From Acidimicrobiia bacterium (GTDB lineage Bacteria > Actinomycetota > Acidimicrobiia > Acidimicrobiales > Acidimicrobilacustridaceae), in assembly GCA_016462055.1 (NCBI GenBank), contig JAEMTX010000018.1, positions 4,213 through 17,143 of the forward strand: a stretch of 12,931 nt of DNA, read 5' to 3'. Position 1 is the first letter of the stretch. Every line of letters begins with the position of its first letter. Positions 12,883 to 12,931 of the stretch are shown here, piece after piece. The translations under genes were made by a program, and so were the position numbers. A model generated the notes under the pieces. That model worked only from the letters and a program-made list of their open reading frames with translations. It ran no database searches and was not told the DNA's origin.

Positions 12883-12931
12883 TGGGTCGCAAAATTCTCT
12901 TCATCACCACCGACCAAATGCGTTACGACGC
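12882..12931 (+). CDS. N-terminus of a sulfatase-like (alkaline phosphatase superfamily) protein, cut by the window edge
   Basis: Only 17 residues are visible: the ATG, then GRKILFITTDQMRYDA. The motif ILFITTDQxRYD is the typical opening of sulfatases of PF00884, where the first strand ends in an Asp that helps bind the catalytic Ca or Mg. It lacks a signal peptide, so the enzyme would be cytosolic, as in many choline- or arylsulfatase-like bacterial members. The formylglycine motif (C/S-x-P-S-R) lies outside the window, so type and activity cannot be judged. Confidence 0.75.
   Translation, partial: MGRKILFITTDQMRYD

Overview
The window looks like a compact chromosomal segment from a free-living actinobacterium of middling GC (mid-to-upper 50s percent by eye, not computed). 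The best guess, by inference only, is a planktonic Acidimicrobiia-like lineage. Support comes from the DUF6159-type and UPF0104-type membrane proteins, GTG starts, several genes with a -10-like box about six bases before the start codon and no Shine-Dalgarno (leaderless style), and extreme compactness. Fifteen complete or nearly complete genes and one gene stub leave only about 0.3 kb of non-coding DNA, and the longest gene-free stretch is 92 bases (8060-8151). I see no tRNA, rRNA, CRISPR array, insertion sequence or phage gene.

Left part (1-4911), envelope or glycolipid flavour: the 3' part of a secreted-type sugar dehydrogenase beta-propeller (1-834) overlaps a PAP2-type membrane phosphatase/transferase (831-1712). 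A family 4 glycosyltransferase converges on it (1722-2870, minus). Divergent from the glycosyltransferase is a plus-strand run: a PIG-L/LmbE de-N-acetylase (2942-3775) coupled to a UPF0104/AglD-like multi-pass membrane protein (3772-4911).

Middle part (4930-10193), SDR cluster: two short-chain dehydrogenases on the plus strand (4930-5766, 5759-6613) meet two on the minus strand (7373-8059, 6600-7376), with the 3' ends of the two pairs overlapping by 14 bases. The minus-strand pair joins an SDR whose four catalytic positions are all replaced to one that keeps Ser-Tyr-Lys, which suggests a heteromeric enzyme. Divergent from that pair is a DHA2-type MFS exporter (8152-9582) followed by an unrecognised protein with ferredoxin-like (dimeric alpha/beta barrel) features (9585-10193). 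Together they look like a small-molecule oxidoreduction and export locus of unknown substrate.

Right part (10219-12931): a low-molecular-weight protein tyrosine phosphatase-like gene that probably starts at an unusual ATC codon, a DUF6159-type membrane protein, a convergent left-handed beta-helix acyltransferase, and a divergent SRPBCC protein translationally linked to the first 17 residues of a sulfatase-like gene cut by the window edge.

The most notable points are the degenerate SDR paired with a near-canonical one, the recurring leaderless start signature, the probable ATC start, and the sugar dehydrogenase that has lost expected active-site residues.
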